Assembly (NCBI GenBank): GCA_900767915.1
Contig: CAAGAX010000047.1
Coordinates: forward strand, 1-64,000
DNA from: Acholeplasmatales bacterium
GTDB taxonomy: Bacteria > Bacillota_I > Bacilli_A > Acholeplasmatales > Anaeroplasmataceae
Reading direction: 5' to 3'
DNA length: 64,000 nt
Shown piece by piece: positions 1 to 8,501 of this stretch. The position numbers and the translations under genes are program-made. Position 1 is the first letter of the stretch. Each line of letters opens with the position of its first letter. The notes beneath the pieces were generated by a model. It did no database searches, had not been told where the DNA came from, and saw only the letters and a program-made list of their open reading frames with translations.

Positions 1-34
1 TAGTCTACAGTGCTATCAAAAATATATTAACATG

Positions 35-54
35 TATTCAATAATAATTGAATA
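35..54. promoter_or_regulatory. Inverted repeat in the leading intergenic region
   Basis: TATTCAAT and ATTGAATA form an 8-bp perfect inverted repeat around a 4-nt spacer. It lies 70 bases before the first gene. There is no T-run after it, so it is not an obvious terminator and may be an operator. Nothing else is recognisable in bases 1-122 apart from the GAGGAG ribosome binding site at about 111. Confidence 0.3.
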
Positions 55-122
55 TTAAATAGATGTTTATGTATTAACATCACTAAATAATTAATACAAA
101 TATATTATACGAGGAGTAATAT

Positions 123-629
123 ATGAAGGTTCAATTTACATATAAAGAAAGTGATTTAAAGGCTGTAGTTAGAAAATCACGCTTAAGAGAATTAATTATT
201 AATTTTATTATGGATGCTGCTATTGTTATTTTAGGTATTGTTTTTATTATTTTATCAATGAATGATAATAATTATAAAACATATATTGGTTATATATTTA
301 GTGCTTGTGGTATATTGTTATTTTTATATTATCTTTATAAGGAAAATAAGCTTATGAAGGATTATTTAAGCTATAATAATGATGGAGATATTATTAGCTA
401 TGAAATTAATGGTAGTGATATTTCTGGAGATATTTTTGGACCTAATAATACCTCAACTACCAAAATATATAATATATATGGATTATATAATTTTGATAAA
501 TATATTGTTGTTGCATGTGCTAAAAATGATATTATTTATTTTCCAAAGGATCAGCTTAGTAAACTTGAACAAAATAATATTATAAATATTATTAATTCTA
601 AAAAAACAATTTCTAAAAAAAATAATTGA
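123..629 (+). CDS. YcxB-like membrane protein
   Basis: This 168-residue protein probably sits in the cytoplasmic membrane with two adjacent hydrophobic segments (about residues 25-44 and 53-69). A soluble C-terminal half follows, with alternating beta-type strands ending in a segment around YFPKDQL. This layout (two membrane helices, then a small beta domain ending in a 'fPK' strand) is that of YcxB/DUF-type proteins of unknown function. The start is set by GAGGAG about 7 bases upstream. The stop is TGA, which argues for the standard genetic code. The gene is followed by a promoter for the polyamine cluster, so it is likely a separate unit. Function unknown. Confidence 0.7.
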   Translation: MKVQFTYKESDLKAVVRKSRLRELIINFIMDAAIVILGIVFIILSMNDNNYKTYIGYIFSACGILLFLYYLYKENKLMKDYLSYNNDGDIISYEINGSDISGDIFGPNNTSTTKIYNIYGLYNFDKYIVVACAKNDIIYFPKDQLSKLEQNNIINIINSKKTISKKNN

Positions 630-653
630 AAATATTAATAGATATTATATAAT
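626..653 (+). promoter_or_regulatory. Sigma-A type promoter for the speA leader
   Basis: TTGAAA (626-631) and TATAAT (648-653) are separated by 16 bases. Transcription would start near 660, giving a leader of about 108 bases before the arginine decarboxylase start. The promoter begins inside the stop codon of the preceding gene. Confidence 0.65.
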
Positions 654-659
654 ATTGAA

Positions 660-754
660 TGTAGATTTTGTAAAGATCATAAGTATAAGATTACGTGTTT
701 CGTAAATATAAGGTATGAGATAATAATTTTAATTATTATCGCATACCTTTTTTT
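660..754 (+). promoter_or_regulatory. Transcribed leader with intrinsic terminator before speA (candidate attenuator or riboswitch)
   Basis: A strong terminator lies immediately before the speA ribosome binding site. Its arms are 710-717/742-749 and 719-727/732-740, with one mismatch, a 4-nt loop and seven Ts at 748-754. Only 13 bases separate the T-run from the start codon, so no promoter fits between and speA must be transcribed through it. The roughly 50 bases upstream contain a small hairpin, TTACG 691-695 with CGTAA 701-705. Its 5' arm can instead pair with TGTAA at 669-673. This is the layout of a ligand- or protein-controlled attenuator. I do not recognise the upstream domain as a known riboswitch class. 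Confidence 0.55.
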
Positions 755-767
755 AAAGGAGTTTTAT

Positions 768-2297
768 ATGAATAAAAGAGGATTAGATCAAAATAAAACG
801 CCATATCTTGATGCGTTAAAAAAATATATTAGTGAAGATGTAGCACCATTTGATGTACCAGGACATCATATGGGTAATGTTTCAAATGATTTTAAGGATT
901 TTATAGGAGAAATGACATTTAAGTGTGATGTTAATGCTCCAAGAGGATTAGATAACTTAAATCATCCATCTGGTGTTATTTGTGAAGCAGAGGATCTTTT
1001 AGCTTCAGCTTATGATGCTGATGAAGCATTTTTTCTAATTAATGGTACAAGTGCTGGTATTTTAGCTATGATTATGGCAACTTGCTCTGCTCATCAAGAA
1101 ATAATAATGCCAAGAAATTGTCATAAGTCTGCTATAAATGCATTAGTTTTATCTGGTGCGAGACCTATATTTATAAAGCCTGATTATGATTATAATCTTG
1201 AAATTGCTAATCAACCATCTGTTGAAGCATATATAGAGGCAATGAATGAGCATCCTAATGCGAGGGCGGTATTTGTTATTAACCCTACTTATTTTGGGGC
1301 TGTATTAGATTTAAAAACTATTGTTAAAGAAGCTCATCAAAGGGGTATTTTAGTATTAGTTGATGAAGCACATGGAGCTCATTTTGCATTTAATCATTAT
1401 GGCCCATATAGTGCTATTGAATGTGGTGCTGATTTGTCAGCTGTTTCATTACATAAAACGGCTGGTTCTTTAACTCAATCATCTGCTTTATTAAGAAAAG
1501 GTAATTTAATAAGCCATTATGATATTTCAAAGACATTAGCGATTATTAACACAACATCTCCATCAACATTGTTTATAGCAAGCCTTGATGCTGCAAGAAA
1601 ATATATGGCATTAAATGGACAGGCTGTTATGAATGATATTGTTAATTTAACTAATTATGCTAGAAAGGAAATTAATAGAATTCCAGGTTTTAGAGCTCAT
1701 GGTAGAGATTATTTTTTAGCTAAAGGTGTGTATGATTATGATGATACAAAGCTTGTTATTGAGCTTGCTCATATTAATTTAAATGGCTTTGAGGCTTATA
1801 ATTTATTAAAGGATGAATATCATATTCAAATGGAATTAGCTGAAGCTTATACGCTATTAGCTATTGTAGCAATTGGTTCTAAGAAGGAGCATATTGATAG
1901 ATTAATAGAGGCATTAAGGGATATTTCTAAAAAATATCTTAAGGAGGATGATAATTATCCTAAATATAAGTATGATACTCCATTTGCCGTAGGTATTATT
2001 AGACCAAGAACAGCATATCACGCACCTTTAAAGGTTGTAGATTTAGATGATGCCTTAGGTTTAATTTCAAAGGAATCTATTATGATTTATCCTCCAGGAA
2101 TTCCTTTAATTATACCTGGAGAAGTTTTTAATAAGGATATTATTGAAAGAATTAAGTATTATAGAAGAAAGCATGCGACTGTATTATCTGATTATCCAGA
2201 TAAGGTTTCAGTAATTGATTTTGATACTTGGGATTTATATGAAAAGCATAAGAAGGATTTAGAGGAATATTATGAGTCAATTAAGCTTACAAAATAA
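768..2297 (+). CDS. speA: Arginine decarboxylase (Orn/Lys/Arg decarboxylase family)
   Basis: This 509-residue cytoplasmic PLP enzyme has the fold-type I (aspartate aminotransferase) decarboxylase architecture. It shows DVPGHHMGN near the N-terminus, the cofactor-phosphate segment INGTSAG (91-97), DEAHGAHF (Asp199 contacting the pyridine nitrogen), and the Schiff-base lysine in SLHK (Lys230). The C-terminal domain is typical of the short Gram-positive enzymes. Lysine and ornithine decarboxylases share these motifs. The two genes that follow are agmatine deiminase and N-carbamoylputrescine amidase, so the product is inferred to be agmatine from arginine. AAAGGAG lies 7 bases before ATG. The last 26 bases overlap the next gene, indicating tight co-translation. 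Confidence 0.88.
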   Translation: MNKRGLDQNKTPYLDALKKYISEDVAPFDVPGHHMGNVSNDFKDFIGEMTFKCDVNAPRGLDNLNHPSGVICEAEDLLASAYDADEAFFLINGTSAGILAMIMATCSAHQEIIMPRNCHKSAINALVLSGARPIFIKPDYDYNLEIANQPSVEAYIEAMNEHPNARAVFVINPTYFGAVLDLKTIVKEAHQRGILVLVDEAHGAHFAFNHYGPYSAIECGADLSAVSLHKTAGSLTQSSALLRKGNLISHYDISKTLAIINTTSPSTLFIASLDAARKYMALNGQAVMNDIVNLTNYARKEINRIPGFRAHGRDYFLAKGVYDYDDTKLVIELAHINLNGFEAYNLLKDEYHIQMELAEAYTLLAIVAIGSKKEHIDRLIEALRDISKKYLKEDDNYPKYKYDTPFAVGIIRPRTAYHAPLKVVDLDDALGLISKESIMIYPPGIPLIIPGEVFNKDIIERIKYYRRKHATVLSDYPDKVSVIDFDTWDLYEKHKKDLEEYYESIKLTK

Positions 2298-3360
2298 TTT
2301 TACATTACCTTTTGAGGGAAATCACCATGAAGGTACTATTATTGAATTACCCTATAGAAATGATACCTGGAGGTGTGATGCAAAGCCTGCTTTAGAGGTA
2401 TTTAAGGAAATTGTTTCTATTATTAGTAAATATGAAAAGGTATATTTATTAGCTTCAAAAGAGATTAATGATGATACTATTAATGATTTTAGGATGGATA
2501 ATGTTGAAATCATAAGAGCTAATTATAATGATTCTTGGGCAAGAGACAATACATTATTATTTTTAAGTGATGGCAAAAAAAGAATCGCCGTTGATTATGG
2601 ATTTAATGCTTGGGGTGGTAATGTTGATGGTCTATACCCTGATTATAATCTTGATAATTTACTTGGTAGTAGGCTGATTGAATATTTTAATGATGAGAGT
2701 ATATCCAAGAAGAACTTTATTTTAGAGGGAGGATCTATCCATTCTGATGGTGAGGGTACTTTAATTACAACTGAAGCCTGCTTATTATCTAAGGGAAGAA
2801 ATAGTAATTTAACAAAGGATGAAATTGAATTAGAACTAAAGAATACATTAGGTATTAAGAAGGTATTATGGCTTCCTCATGGAATTTATAATGATGAAAC
2901 TAATGAGCATGTTGATAATATGGCATGCTTCTTAGCTCCCGGAGTTATCGCTTTAGCTACAACATCAGATATAAATGATATTCAATATAAATATTCTAAA
3001 ATGGCTATTGATTATTTAAGTAAAGAGAAAGACGCAAGAGGTAGAAGACTTAAAATAGTTGAAATTAATGTTCCTAAAACCTTATATATGACTAAAGAGG
3101 AGTCTTTAGGATTAGTTAAGAGCGATGCGATAGAAAGACCTATGAATAATAGGCTTGCAGGATCTTATATTAATTTTTATATGTCAGATAGGTTTGTTTT
3201 AGTTCCTCAATTTAATGTAAGTGAGGATAAGGAAGCTATAAGAATTTTAAAGGAATTTTATCCTAATAAGGATGTATATGGTATAAATAGTAGGGAAATA
3301 TTACTTGCAGGTGGTAATATTCATTGTATTACAATGCAGGTACCAGAAAGGAAAAGGTAA
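2272..3360 (+). CDS. aguA: Agmatine deiminase
   Basis: This 362-residue enzyme hydrolyses agmatine to N-carbamoylputrescine and ammonia. It has the pentein fold of the agmatine/peptidylarginine deiminase family. Visible motifs are SWARDN, LEGGSIHSDGEGT, the catalytic histidine segment EHVDN, and the C-terminal nucleophile in GGNIHC (Cys352). Length is typical of the family. The ATG lies inside the end of speA and is preceded by GAGG within the speA coding sequence. aguB starts two bases after its stop. It is the second step of the arginine to putrescine route. Confidence 0.92.
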   Translation: MSQLSLQNNFTLPFEGNHHEGTIIELPYRNDTWRCDAKPALEVFKEIVSIISKYEKVYLLASKEINDDTINDFRMDNVEIIRANYNDSWARDNTLLFLSDGKKRIAVDYGFNAWGGNVDGLYPDYNLDNLLGSRLIEYFNDESISKKNFILEGGSIHSDGEGTLITTEACLLSKGRNSNLTKDEIELELKNTLGIKKVLWLPHGIYNDETNEHVDNMACFLAPGVIALATTSDINDIQYKYSKMAIDYLSKEKDARGRRLKIVEINVPKTLYMTKEESLGLVKSDAIERPMNNRLAGSYINFYMSDRFVLVPQFNVSEDKEAIRILKEFYPNKDVYGINSREILLAGGNIHCITMQVPERKR

Positions 3361-3361
3361 A

Positions 3362-4228
3362 ATGAAGGTTAAATTTGCTGCAACTCAAATGCCAATTAGC
3401 TGGGATATTGAGGCTAATATTAAAAAGGCTACTGAAATAGTACGTAAATGTGCTAATGATGGAGCTAATGTAATTTTATTACAGGAATTATTTCAAACTC
3501 CATATTTTTGTCAAAAGGAAAAATACGAATATTTTGATTTAGCAATTGAAAATATTTTAGAATCTGATTTCTATAAGGTATTTAGTAATTTAGCTAAGGA
3601 ATTAAATGTTGTAATTCCATTATCATTCTTTGAAAAGTGTGGTGTTGCTTATTATAACTCTATAACTGTTATTGATGCGGATGGAAGTAATTTAGGGTTA
3701 TACCGTAAAACTCATATTCCAACAGGTGAATGCTATGAGGAAAAATTTTACTTTACTCCTGGTGATACAGGCTTTAAGGTATTTAATACTAAATTTTGTA
3801 AATTAGGTATTGGTATTTGTTGGGATCAATGGTTTAGTGAAACTGCAAGATGTCTTACCTTAATGGGAGCAGAGGCTTTATTATTTCCTACTGCGATTGG
3901 TAGTGAACCAGTTTTACCAAGAGATACAAAAACTCATTGGCAGAATGTAATGTGTGGACATGCTGCAGCTAATATTATTCCTGTAATTGCTTCTAATCGA
4001 ATTGGTACTGAAATAGAAGGAGATTCAAGTATGACCTTTTATGGTTCATCATTTATTTCTAATGAAGAGGGTACAAAGCTTAAGGAGCTTGATAGAATTA
4101 CTGAGGGCTATATTATAGAGGAATTTGATATTGATGAAATCAATAAGAAGAGAATTAGTTGGGGTATTTTTAGAGATAGAAGACCAGATATGTATGAGGC
4201 AATTAAGCATCAAAGCTATAATAAATAA
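3362..4228 (+). CDS. aguB: N-carbamoylputrescine amidase
   Basis: This 288-residue carbon-nitrogen hydrolase of the nitrilase superfamily converts N-carbamoylputrescine to putrescine, CO2 and ammonia. The catalytic triad is Glu42 (in LLQELFQTPYF), Lys116 (YRKTHIP) and Cys153 (GICWDQWF); these motifs match the plant/bacterial AguB subgroup closely. The frame is open 57 bases further upstream, but that start would lie inside aguA. The ATG at 3362 follows AGGAAAAGG at the right distance and begins with the expected MKVKFAATQM strand. With speA and aguA it completes a three-enzyme arginine to putrescine operon. Confidence 0.92.
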   Translation: MKVKFAATQMPISWDIEANIKKATEIVRKCANDGANVILLQELFQTPYFCQKEKYEYFDLAIENILESDFYKVFSNLAKELNVVIPLSFFEKCGVAYYNSITVIDADGSNLGLYRKTHIPTGECYEEKFYFTPGDTGFKVFNTKFCKLGIGICWDQWFSETARCLTLMGAEALLFPTAIGSEPVLPRDTKTHWQNVMCGHAAANIIPVIASNRIGTEIEGDSSMTFYGSSFISNEEGTKLKELDRITEGYIIEEFDIDEINKKRISWGIFRDRRPDMYEAIKHQSYNK

Positions 4229-4269
4229 TAATAAGCTATTTTTATTGTCTATTTTATAGTGGAGGAAAT

Positions 4270-5127
4270 ATGGAATATATAAAATTGAATAATGGCTATT
4301 TAATGCCTTCTATTGGTCTTGGTACATTCTTAGCACCTAGTGATGATTGTTATAAGGCTTGTTTATATGCCTTAAAATGTGGTTATAAGCATATCGATAC
4401 AGCTGAAAACTATAAAAATGAAGAGGCAGTTGGTAGAGCCATAAGAGATAGTGGCATTAGTAGAGAAAAAATATTTGTTACATCTAAGCTGCAAATTAAG
4501 CGCTATGGATATAATAATACAAAAAAGGCAGTATTAAAATCTCTTAAGGATTTAGGATTAGATTATATTGATTTATTTTTAATGCATTGGCCTAGTAGCA
4601 ATTATGAATTTAATTTAGAAACTTATAGAGCTTTAGAGGAAATGGTTAATGATGGCTATATAAGATCAATAGGAGTTTCTAATTTCCAAATTCATCATTT
4701 AGAGCATTTATTACCATATGTAAAAATTAAACCTGTAACAAATCAAATAGAATTACATCCAGGTTTAAGTCAAGTACCATTAGTTAATTATTGTGAGAAA
4801 AATGATATGGTTGTTACATCCTACGGTCCTTTTATGAAGGGAGAGGCTTTAGGTATGCCTTCTATTATTTTGTTATCTAAAAAATATAATAAAACTCCTG
4901 CTCAAATAATAATTAGGTATTTAATTGATAGAAAAATAATTGCGATACCTAAATCAATTCATAATGATAGAATTGAAGAAAATTTTAATGTATTTGATTT
5001 TAAGCTATCTCAATCAGATATTAATGAGATATTAAATTCTAATCAAGGAAAAAGAGTATATCTTGATCCTGATAATAGACCTGGTATTTTAACTAGTGAA
5101 TTAGATTATTTCCCATTAGATTTTTAA
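4270..5127 (+). CDS. Aldo/keto reductase
   Basis: This 285-residue NAD(P)H-dependent carbonyl reductase has a TIM-barrel fold. The catalytic tetrad is visible: Asp43 and Tyr48 (HIDTAENY), Lys73 (TSKL) and His106 (FLMHWP). The family motifs IGVSNF, NQIELHP and the cofactor-binding IPKS are present. It resembles the 2,5-diketogluconate reductase/glyoxal reductase (YvgN-like) group. The substrate cannot be told from sequence. GTGGAGGAAAT precedes the ATG. It follows the polyamine genes by 41 bases and may be in the same transcript; a link to aldehydes from polyamine breakdown is only a guess. Confidence 0.88.
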   Translation: MEYIKLNNGYLMPSIGLGTFLAPSDDCYKACLYALKCGYKHIDTAENYKNEEAVGRAIRDSGISREKIFVTSKLQIKRYGYNNTKKAVLKSLKDLGLDYIDLFLMHWPSSNYEFNLETYRALEEMVNDGYIRSIGVSNFQIHHLEHLLPYVKIKPVTNQIELHPGLSQVPLVNYCEKNDMVVTSYGPFMKGEALGMPSIILLSKKYNKTPAQIIIRYLIDRKIIAIPKSIHNDRIEENFNVFDFKLSQSDINEILNSNQGKRVYLDPDNRPGILTSELDYFPLDF

Positions 5128-5181
5128 AATATAATTTAATTAGTCTCAAAATATGGTAAAATAAAAATATGAGGCAAAAAA

Positions 5182-7008
5182 ATGAAAATTAAAACAAAAA
5201 TTAGATTTATTATTTATATATTAGGAATTATTATTGGATTTATTTTAATTGGTATAGCCATTTTAATGAATAATAATGATAATAAATGTGAAAATATCTT
5301 AAATTTAAATTCTAATGAAATATATAATTCTAATATTAGTGAAGGATTATTGTCAGAGATATCTTGTACAAAGGAACAAGCTTGGGAAAATTCCTATTTA
5401 GAAATTAATAATGAGAAGATGATAGCTAAGGAATATTCTATTAATATTCATAATTATTCCTCTAAAGATATTTCTTATTATTCTTTAAAATTTACCGCAA
5501 GTGAAAAGATTTACTTATTAACTATTTGGTGTGGTAAAAAAATAGAGGTTCATCAATTTAGAAATGGTAATGAGATTATAGAGGAAATTGATTTTGATAA
5601 TAAAAAGGATTCCTATTTAGTTGAAACCTATAATGATGGTAATAATGATTTAGTCGTATTAGAAAAGGGTGATTATTTCATTTATGAGCCAAGCTATTTA
5701 GGATGGGAGATTCCAATTAGCGCATTTGGCAATGCATATCCTGGGTTTATTTGTTATCAAAGTATTGATATTGATTATATTACACCTATAATTGAATTTA
5801 ATTATCCTATATTTAATCCAAGTAATAATGATATAAATATTTATTTAGAATCTAGAAATGATATATATGGTAAAATAGTAGAAAATACTGATAAGCCTGA
5901 TTATATAATGGATACCTTTAATATATTTATTAATAATGATACTAATATGAATATTTATTCCTATAGCTTTAAAATTACATTTAATGAGAAAATGTATTTT
6001 TCAAATATGTGGAATAATTCTATTGAGGTTCATCAAAACGTTAAAGGAAATGAAAAAATTCAAGTAATTGATAACCCAAGAGAAATAAAAAACTTAGCTA
6101 ATTCTAATAAATTAGAGCTAGATTATATAAGAAATAATAGTGATGTTTATATAGCTTTAAATGAGGGAGATTATATTATTTATAATCCTAATAAGGATTT
6201 AGAAAATGTAAAATGTTATTCTAATGTAGATAATGGTATTATTTTAATCTATCCTAATAATGAGGCTACTCCAAATTTAAATATAGCTTTATCATATTAT
6301 ATTAGCTATTCAATTATTTGTTATCCTTTATTTTGGATTGGAATATTTTTAATATTTATTATTATTGTATTAGTAATAATAAATTTTACTATTCGTTATA
6401 AAACAAGAAATTTTATAACTCAAAAAAAGTATGATGAAAAGATAATAGTAGAAGCAATTGAAACCTTCACTAGCTTTATTGATGCGAAAGATCCATATAC
6501 AAAAGGTCATTCTAAAAGAGTAAGTGAATATTCAAAGCTCATAGCTCAAAAAATGAATATGCCAGCTGATGAATGCCAAAATGTTTATTATATAGCTCTT
6601 ATGCATGATTGTGGAAAGATTGGTATTCCTGATTACATTCTTACTAAGCCTGGAATGCTTACTAAGGAAGAATATGAAATTATAAAGCGTCACACAACAA
6701 TTGGCTATGATATATTAAAGAACTTTACCTCAATTGAGGGAATAAGAGAAGGTGTATTATATCATCATGAAAGATATGACGGTAAAGGATATCCTAATGG
6801 GATTAAAGGAGAAGAGATTCCTTTAATTGCGAGAATAATTTGTGTTGCTGATTCCTTTGATGCGATGACATCAAATAGATGCTATAAAAAGCAATTATCT
6901 AAAGAAGATGTTATTAATGAATTAATTAATAATAAGGGAACACAATTTGATCCTAAGATTGTTGATATATTCCTTAAGCTTATTGAGGAAAATAAAATTA
7001 AATTTTAA
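5182..7008 (+). CDS. Membrane-anchored HD-GYP phosphodiesterase with duplicated sensor domain
   Basis: This 608-residue protein has an N-terminal membrane helix (about 9-29), a large extracytoplasmic part (30-370), a second membrane helix (about 381-402) and a cytoplasmic HD-GYP domain (420-605). His475-Asp476 in LMHDCGKIG and GYP at 536-538 (HHERYDGKGYPNG) are intact. Cyclic-di-nucleotide phosphodiesterase activity is therefore plausible, as for HD-GYP enzymes acting on c-di-GMP. The outer part is a tandem duplication: residues 88-170 and 246-336 align, with shared IEVHQ, GNE and GDY-IIY blocks. This suggests an extracellular ligand sensor controlling the phosphodiesterase. A weak RBS (GAGGC) precedes ATG. 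Confidence 0.85.
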   Translation: MKIKTKIRFIIYILGIIIGFILIGIAILMNNNDNKCENILNLNSNEIYNSNISEGLLSEISCTKEQAWENSYLEINNEKMIAKEYSINIHNYSSKDISYYSLKFTASEKIYLLTIWCGKKIEVHQFRNGNEIIEEIDFDNKKDSYLVETYNDGNNDLVVLEKGDYFIYEPSYLGWEIPISAFGNAYPGFICYQSIDIDYITPIIEFNYPIFNPSNNDINIYLESRNDIYGKIVENTDKPDYIMDTFNIFINNDTNMNIYSYSFKITFNEKMYFSNMWNNSIEVHQNVKGNEKIQVIDNPREIKNLANSNKLELDYIRNNSDVYIALNEGDYIIYNPNKDLENVKCYSNVDNGIILIYPNNEATPNLNIALSYYISYSIICYPLFWIGIFLIFIIIVLVIINFTIRYKTRNFITQKKYDEKIIVEAIETFTSFIDAKDPYTKGHSKRVSEYSKLIAQKMNMPADECQNVYYIALMHDCGKIGIPDYILTKPGMLTKEEYEIIKRHTTIGYDILKNFTSIEGIREGVLYHHERYDGKGYPNGIKGEEIPLIARIICVADSFDAMTSNRCYKKQLSKEDVINELINNKGTQFDPKIVDIFLKLIEENKIKF

Positions 7009-7059
7009 AAAAGTCCTTATAATATACTTTTTTATAAGCTATATTATAAGGACTTTTTT
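7007..7059. terminator. Bidirectional terminator between convergent genes
   Basis: A 20-bp perfect inverted repeat (arms 7007-7026 and 7040-7059) is flanked by A-run and T-run on each side. It therefore can terminate both the HD-GYP gene on + and the GH28 gene on -. It reaches the first base of the GH28 stop codon. Confidence 0.85.
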
Positions 7060-8348
7060 TATTTACGAGTTAATTCATTTTCAATATTCAAGCTATTAAT
7101 AATATTATTATCAATAGTATATTTAAAATCTATTAGCTTTATATTTATTTTTTGGTTAGAATATAACACATTAACACCACCAGGAATTACTCCAATTGTG
7201 CTTGGCCTTAAATCATAGGTATCCTTACTCCATGAAGTAGTTTCCTTTAGATTGACATTAACATTATTAAATATTAAATTATCAATATTATTATTTCCAT
7301 AGATAAAAATACCATTTTCTCCATTAATATTTATATTATTAAATTCAATATCATGAATTTTACCACAAGTAGTATTTTCATTTCTATTTAGGGCTGTAAT
7401 AGCTATACCTTCGGCTCTACCCCACCAATAGTCAGGAGAAAATCGTCTAGTTTCAATAGTAATATTATTAAATATAGTATTATAGATATTACCCTTATCC
7501 CTTAATTGAAGTGATATACCTCTATTAGATTTTTCTATTTTAATATTTTTTATATGAATATTATAAAAATCATCTACACTTTCAGTACCAAATTTAATTG
7601 CGGCACTGGTGGAAATTAAATTACAATTTTCAACTAGCATATTATAGGTTGGTCCATACTTTTCAAAGGCTTCTGTATTTTTAAAAACAATACAATCATC
7701 AGCAGAGGTAATATTACAATTTTTAATATGAATATTATTACAATGATCAGGGTCTATTCCATCACTATTAGCGAGCTTTGTATTGTTTAAAATATTAATT
7801 TTATTTATTATAGCGCTATGACATCCTACCATATGACATGTCCAAAAGGCACTATTTCTTAAAGTTACATCCTCTAAAATAAAGTCACAACAGTTTTCTA
7901 AATAAAGAAGAGGAATTCTTGGATAGAAATAACCATCAATATGCCATTTAGTGATATTACCATAATAAATTCGTTCATTTCCATCGATTATGCCACTACC
8001 CATTATTCCAAAGGCTTTCGCATTTATAGCTCTAATAAAATATTTAGCTGGCTTTCCATTATAATCACAATTGTTATAAGTAGGCTTTGTAACCTTATTT
8101 ATATAATTCTTTTTTTCACTAAAAAATAAATAATCATCTAAATTACTGCTTCCTAATAATATCGCATTCTTTTCCAAATATAAATAAACATTATTTTTAA
8201 TAGTAATTGATCCTGTAACAAAGGTCCCTTTAGGTACAATTACTTTTCCTCCACCATTTTGGTGGCAATAGTCAATTGCGTTTTGTATTGAAACGCTATT
8301 GTTTCTATTATCTATTTTCGCTCCAAAATCTAAAATTGATACATCCAT
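7059..8348 (-). CDS. Glycoside hydrolase family 28 (polygalacturonase-like)
   Basis: This 429-residue right-handed beta-helix enzyme is of the GH28 (pectin/rhamnogalacturonan hydrolase) type. The family core is visible: NSDGIDPD (acid/base Asp), SADDCIVFK (Asp pair) and repeated NIHIKN-type coils. A GISLQLRDKG segment stands where the usual R-I-K motif lies. The usual G-H-G is replaced by AAIKFGTES, as in exo-acting members. There is no signal peptide, so it probably works inside the cell on imported oligogalacturonides. The reading frame extends 30 bases further, but AAAGGAGGAA lies just before the ATG at 8348 and MDVSILDFGAK is the normal family N-terminus. Confidence 0.85.
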   Translation of the reverse strand: MDVSILDFGAKIDNRNNSVSIQNAIDYCHQNGGGKVIVPKGTFVTGSITIKNNVYLYLEKNAILLGSSNLDDYLFFSEKKNYINKVTKPTYNNCDYNGKPAKYFIRAINAKAFGIMGSGIIDGNERIYYGNITKWHIDGYFYPRIPLLYLENCCDFILEDVTLRNSAFWTCHMVGCHSAIINKINILNNTKLANSDGIDPDHCNNIHIKNCNITSADDCIVFKNTEAFEKYGPTYNMLVENCNLISTSAAIKFGTESVDDFYNIHIKNIKIEKSNRGISLQLRDKGNIYNTIFNNITIETRRFSPDYWWGRAEGIAITALNRNENTTCGKIHDIEFNNININGENGIFIYGNNNIDNLIFNNVNVNLKETTSWSKDTYDLRPSTIGVIPGGVNVLYSNQKINIKLIDFKYTIDNNIINSLNIENELTRK

Positions 8349-8455
8349 TTTGATTCCTCCTTTTATCTCATTATACAACAGCTATTAATAAAATGCATTA
8401 TTTATAATTTAGAAAATGAAAATGGTTACATTTTAAATTCTAAATTAATTAGATA

Positions 8456-8483
8456 TTGAAAGATAATAAACATGTAGTAAAAT
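8456..8483 (+). promoter_or_regulatory. Sigma-A type promoter for the MATE transporter gene
   Basis: TTGAAA (8456-8461) and TAAAAT (8478-8483) are separated by 16 bases. They lie in the divergent gap between the GH28 gene and the MATE gene. GTGAGGTAG follows as ribosome binding site. Confidence 0.5.
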
Positions 8484-8501
8484 AGTTTCGTGAGGTAGAC
8501 T

